Below, one piece after another: positions 20,637 through 22,397 of a stretch of DNA of 22,397 nucleotides. The notes below the pieces were generated by a model. That model did no database searches. It saw only the letters and a list, made by a program, of their open reading frames with translations, and was not told the DNA's origin. This DNA comes from a virus: positions 1 to 22,397 of IMG/VR virus record IMGVR_UViG_3300027777_000168; one strand, given 5' to 3'. Position numbers and translations under genes: made by a program. Numbering within the stretch: the stretch's first letter is position 1; each line of letters opens with the position of its first letter.

Positions 20637-21133
20637 ATTTTTTTGAAAGTTGACCTATTGTTAGCTTGTTCTTTTGCGGTTGACCATTTGCAATTTAATG
20701 GTTCGTAATTTCCTTCATTATCAATTCGATCTATTGAAAGCCCTTTTTCCCAAGAGCTTCCCATATCAATAAGGAAATTTTCAAATGCTCTCCATCTATC
20801 GCATACTTTTATTCCTCTACCTCCATATCTATGCCATCTATTATTATAAGGATCTACGCACCTTGAAATCATTTTAGCCCAAGAAATATATATTCCTGTC
20901 AATTTCCCTCCAGATGCGTGTCCATGCTTCTTGTTTTTTTCTGATACCTTTTGGTATCTATCGCAACCACATCCCAATATTTTTCCATTTATTAGATGAT
21001 TTGCTCGTATTGTTTTTTCATTTCCGCAATCGCATTTGCATTTCCAATACCTATGCGATCCTTTGGTTGGATTTTTAACTAAACAAATAGCAGTAAGTTT
21101 TCCAAACTTCTGATATGATATATCATTATTCAT
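20633..21133 (-). CDS. HNH/AP2-type homing endonuclease
   Basis: 166 residues from MNNDISYQKFGKLTAICLVK. The frame stays open to 21259, but I start at the ATG at 21133: the domain begins there, and the upstream stretch encodes a different small gene in another frame. First half: a strand-rich segment with KCKCDCG and GCGC (C32, C34, C36, C55, C57), probably a metal knuckle. Second half: HGHASGGKLTGIYISWAKMI, RC, YGGRGIKVCDRWRAFENFLI, DMG, SIDRIDNEGNYEPLNCKWST, QANNR. This is the widespread phage HNH family with an AP2-like core; the D-R, N-C and N-N-R residues are present. The stop overlaps the replication gene start (ATGA), and its start overlaps the mini-gene stop. Confidence 0.85.
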   Translation of the reverse strand: MNNDISYQKFGKLTAICLVKNPTKGSHRYWKCKCDCGNEKTIRANHLINGKILGCGCDRYQKVSEKNKKHGHASGGKLTGIYISWAKMISRCVDPYNNRWHRYGGRGIKVCDRWRAFENFLIDMGSSWEKGLSIDRIDNEGNYEPLNCKWSTAKEQANNRSTFKKI

Positions 21134-21219
21134 AGTTTTATTAATGAAAAACCCCCTGCATATTTCCGTGTGAGATAGCCACAAAACGGGCATCGGGAAT
21201 AGCAGAGGGTCAAATTCAT
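21130..21219 (-). CDS. 29-residue Cys-knuckle mini-protein
   Basis: ATG at 21219-21217, TGA at 21132-21130. The product includes CYSRCPFCGYLTRKY and ends in FSLIKL. Evidence that it is real: its TGA overlaps the start of the HNH gene exactly as ATGA, the junction used at five other places in this leftward block; the ATG has the A-rich context aaaacaaaacaATG seen elsewhere; and CPFCG is a classic zinc-knuckle sequence in small phage proteins. Only three cysteines are present (C6, C10, C13), so metal binding may need a second molecule or a partner. It may instead be the remnant of a longer zinc protein. It lies in a different frame from a weaker 42-codon upstream extension of the HNH gene. Confidence 0.5.
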   Translation of the reverse strand: MNLTLCYSRCPFCGYLTRKYAGGFSLIKL

Positions 21220-21263
21220 TGTTTTGTTTTAGGGATCTCACTCCCATTAAGGTGTTCATAATA

Positions 21264-21599
21264 CTAAAATGGCTCGTAAGTCCAAGTCTTTTTCTTATAC
21301 TGAACAGCAGTAAATATAAACCAAGGATGCATTTCAGCGGCTACTTTAATTTTTATTCTACCTGCTTGATGCCAAAACCCCTTAATTTCTATAAACTCAA
21401 TAGATCCATCTTTATGAATTACTAGAAAATCAGGAGTATATGTTGTTAATTTTGCGAGCTTCAATGCCATAGCCTCAAACTGCCAGTGATGTATTTCTCC
21501 ACCCAACTTTCGCTGTTGAAGCAATGAAGCATAGGCTTGCTCTGTTTTGTTCATTGTTCCAGCAACCCGTCTGGTAATATTTGCTTTTGCTTTAATCAT
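21264..21599 (-). CDS. PD-(D/E)XK nuclease, DUF1064-like
   Basis: 111 residues, about the family length. The catalytic core is visible: E20 in NKTEQAYASLL, D57 in YTPDFLVI, then E71-I-K73 in IEFIEIKGF, giving the D-x(13)-E-x-K spacing of PD-(D/E)XK nucleases. RIKIKVAAEMHPWFIF follows, as in DUF1064 proteins of phages. Relatives are small nucleases, some proposed as junction-resolving or DNA-processing enzymes in replication and recombination clusters, which suits the neighbour with a primosome-like protein. The start (21599) is one base after the upstream stop, and no ribosome binding site is seen. The exact substrate is unknown. Confidence 0.8.
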   Translation of the reverse strand: MIKAKANITRRVAGTMNKTEQAYASLLQQRKLGGEIHHWQFEAMALKLAKLTTYTPDFLVIHKDGSIEFIEIKGFWHQAGRIKIKVAAEMHPWFIFTAVQYKKKTWTYEPF

Positions 21600-21600
21600 T

Positions 21601-21801
21601 TTAGTTTTTTATCGGCTCAATAAGATACTCGCACTTAAATGTGATGATTTGTGGTGGCATAATCATGCTGTAAACCTCTGGCCTTGGAGCAGTCCTGCGA
21701 AGACAAGTCTCGCATCCCTCGCGCCATCCTTCAATGTCGTCTCCTGATCCGTTGCAACGCGCAATGTCGTTGGCTAGTGTGTTTGTTGCTCTATTTGTCA
21801 T
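21601..21801 (-). CDS. NDIARC-type small phage protein
   Basis: 66 residues: MTNRATNTLANDIARCNGSG, then a conserved core WREGCETCLRRTAPRPE, then MIMPPQIITFKCEYLIE. I know this pattern (NDIARC, C-x-x-C-x-R-R, PPxI-x-x-x-C-E) from small conserved phage proteins of Proteobacteria with no assigned function; four cysteines (C16, C30, C33, C57) could bind zinc. Its first codons (MTNRATN) closely resemble those of the gene at 22288 (MTNKSTN), including the DNA. The start is an ATGA overlap with the upstream gene. Confidence 0.65.
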   Translation of the reverse strand: MTNRATNTLANDIARCNGSGDDIEGWREGCETCLRRTAPRPEVYSMIMPPQIITFKCEYLIEPIKN

Positions 21802-21995
21802 TGTTGAGTGAATCCTTCAATGATTCCTGCGTAATGGTGGATCTGCTTGACTAGTGCCTCGGCTTTCTCGGCGCGATCTTTCCAATGCGCGGCCATTGCG
21901 TCGCCCCGCATCGCGGCATCCATAACCATTTCTTTGAGTTTAGATAATTCAGATGAAACTTCGACCTCGTTGTTGGGTGTCTGTGGTTGGTTCAT
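21798..21995 (-). CDS. Short coiled-coil protein, unknown
   Basis: 65 residues from the ATG at 21995 (MNQPQTPNNE), chosen because it forms an ATGA overlap with the previous stop; an ATG nine bases earlier is also in frame. The body is one long helix (SSELSKLKEMVMDAAMRGDA, AAHWKDRAEKAEALVKQIHH) with leucine/alanine heptads, so an oligomer or coiled coil is likely. A hand count of 21841-21900 gives 58% GC, high for this window. Relatives occur as small early phage proteins. I see no function. Confidence 0.55.
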   Translation of the reverse strand: MNQPQTPNNEVEVSSELSKLKEMVMDAAMRGDAMAAHWKDRAEKAEALVKQIHHYAGIIEGFTQQ

Positions 21996-22288
21996 AGTTC
22001 GCAACCCTCCTCGACGTTTTCGTTTTCATTCACGATACGAGCATCGAATCCTAGGTGAGCTAAAAGCTGTTGCAGCCTGTTGTCATCGCATGGCCCAGAG
22101 CAAACCTCTTCACCATTGACAAACCATGTTTCCCCCCACTCCGTGCAACATCCATCGCCGCACTCGTAATAGTATGGTCGCTTTGATAGCTTGATCGGAG
22201 TTTTTGCAACCCCGTTGTCATTGTTCGTTATCATTTGTGTATTGTCTGTGTTCGTTATCATTGATCGGTTTGTTGATTTATTTGTCAT
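21992..22288 (-). CDS. Small Cys-rich phage protein with repeated N-terminus
   Basis: 98 residues from the ATG at 22288. The conserved part (~39-85) is YYYECGDGCCTEWGETWFVN, GEEVCSGPCDDNRL, LLAHLGFDARI; the C-G-D-G-C-C and x-P-C-(D/E)-D-N pattern is familiar from small phage proteins of unknown role and suggests a metal site or disulphide-stabilised fold. The N-terminus is low complexity (Thr/Asn) with in-frame ATGs at residues 10 and 19, each opening a copy of MITN; either could be the real start. It is the first gene of the leftward cluster inside the window. Its stop overlaps the next start as ATGA. Confidence 0.65.
   Translation of the reverse strand: MTNKSTNRSMITNTDNTQMITNNDNGVAKTPIKLSKRPYYYECGDGCCTEWGETWFVNGEEVCSGPCDDNRLQQLLAHLGFDARIVNENENVEEGCEL
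22222..22235 (-). repeat. AATGATAACGAACA repeat, second copy
   Basis: Exact second copy of the word at 22262-22249, on the minus strand, opening the second MITN segment of the Cys-rich protein. Confidence 0.85.
22249..22262 (-). repeat. AATGATAACGAACA repeat, first copy
   Basis: A 14-base word at 22262-22249 (minus strand) recurs exactly at 22235-22222, offset 27 bases, in frame. It encodes M-I-T-N twice at the N-terminus of the Cys-rich protein. It is probably a short duplication that provides alternative start codons. Confidence 0.85.
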
Positions 22289-22397
22289 CGTTGAGTGTAT
22301 TTAATTATTATGTTTAGTTATTTGTCATGTTCGTGCTACTTATCTTCGGAATGTGTAGCAGCATTACTACATAACGGTAGTATTCGTGTTTACTAGC
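22289..22397 (-). promoter_or_regulatory. Leader/regulatory region of the leftward cluster
   Basis: 109 bases to the window edge with no convincing gene. It holds a third copy of ATGACAAATAA (minus strand 22328-22318), here followed by a stop to make a four-codon frame (22328-22314). It also holds short inverted repeats: TGCTAC (22334-22339) with GTAGCA (22355-22360), and ACTAC (22366-22370) with GTAGT (22377-22381). An AT-rich stretch (acataataattaaat) just before the first gene could contain a -10 element, but I find no well-spaced -35. The operon may equally continue from beyond the edge. Confidence 0.35.

Noticed and set aside
21134-21259. 42-codon N-terminal extension of the HNH gene
   Set aside because: The HNH family domain begins near the later ATG at 21133, which forms an ATGA overlap with a Cys-knuckle mini-gene in another frame.
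1-22397. tRNA genes, rRNA or rho-independent terminators
   Set aside because: No cloverleaf-like segment or GC-rich hairpin followed by a T run was found by eye, though a covariance search would be more reliable.

Overview
The window is a piece of a tailed double-stranded DNA phage (or prophage) genome, most likely with podovirus-like virion architecture. The left three quarters (1-18181) are rightward structural and virion genes; the right end (18183-22288) is a tight leftward cluster of small early or replication-type genes. The two blocks converge with one base between their last stop codons. No terminase, portal, capsid, polymerase, tRNA, CRISPR or rRNA sequence is visible, so this is a partial genome. 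The left end cuts a tail-fibre-like gene; the right end (22289-22397) looks like leader or regulatory DNA.

Nearly every gene begins without a Shine-Dalgarno sequence, usually behind an A/T-rich stretch, often as ATATG or AAATG. TGA is used as a stop, so the code is standard. This start context suits a host that initiates without Shine-Dalgarno pairing (Bacteroidota is one such group), but some of the small right-hand genes resemble families I know from phages of Proteobacteria, so the host stays open. DNA is about 35-45% GC, with AT-rich islands at the homing endonucleases and a GC-richer stretch near 21700-22000.

Layout, left to right: the end of a tail-fibre-like gene; two small tail or appendage genes; a free-standing GIY-YIG homing endonuclease; a 732-residue tail-nozzle-like protein with an inserted FN3 domain and a Cys-rich C-terminus; a coiled-coil short fibre with a lectin-like tail; three tiny genes; a conserved virion protein (tail adaptor candidate); a cupin-fold protein; two Gln/Ala-rich ejection-type proteins; a 2426-residue polyvalent ejection protein; two small unknowns; a two-domain glycosyltransferase. 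Leftward from the right end: a Cys-rich small protein, a short coiled-coil protein, an NDIARC-type small protein, a PD-(D/E)XK nuclease (DUF1064-like), a 29-residue Cys-knuckle mini-gene, an HNH endonuclease, a replication-organiser-like protein, two small proteins, a second HNH endonuclease, a small unknown and a DNA methyltransferase.

The virion genes together would build the tail tube end and short fibres and supply proteins ejected into the cell with the DNA. The glycosyltransferase and the methyltransferase probably modify surface sugars and DNA. Three homing endonucleases have entered without breaking neighbours; each sits between short direct repeats that include the start codon of the next gene, so clean ancestral junctions can be reconstructed. 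The most unusual items are these insertion footprints, the modular giant protein with tripled elements at several levels, the 29-residue mini-gene, and a recurring ATGACAAATA start-codon element at the right end.
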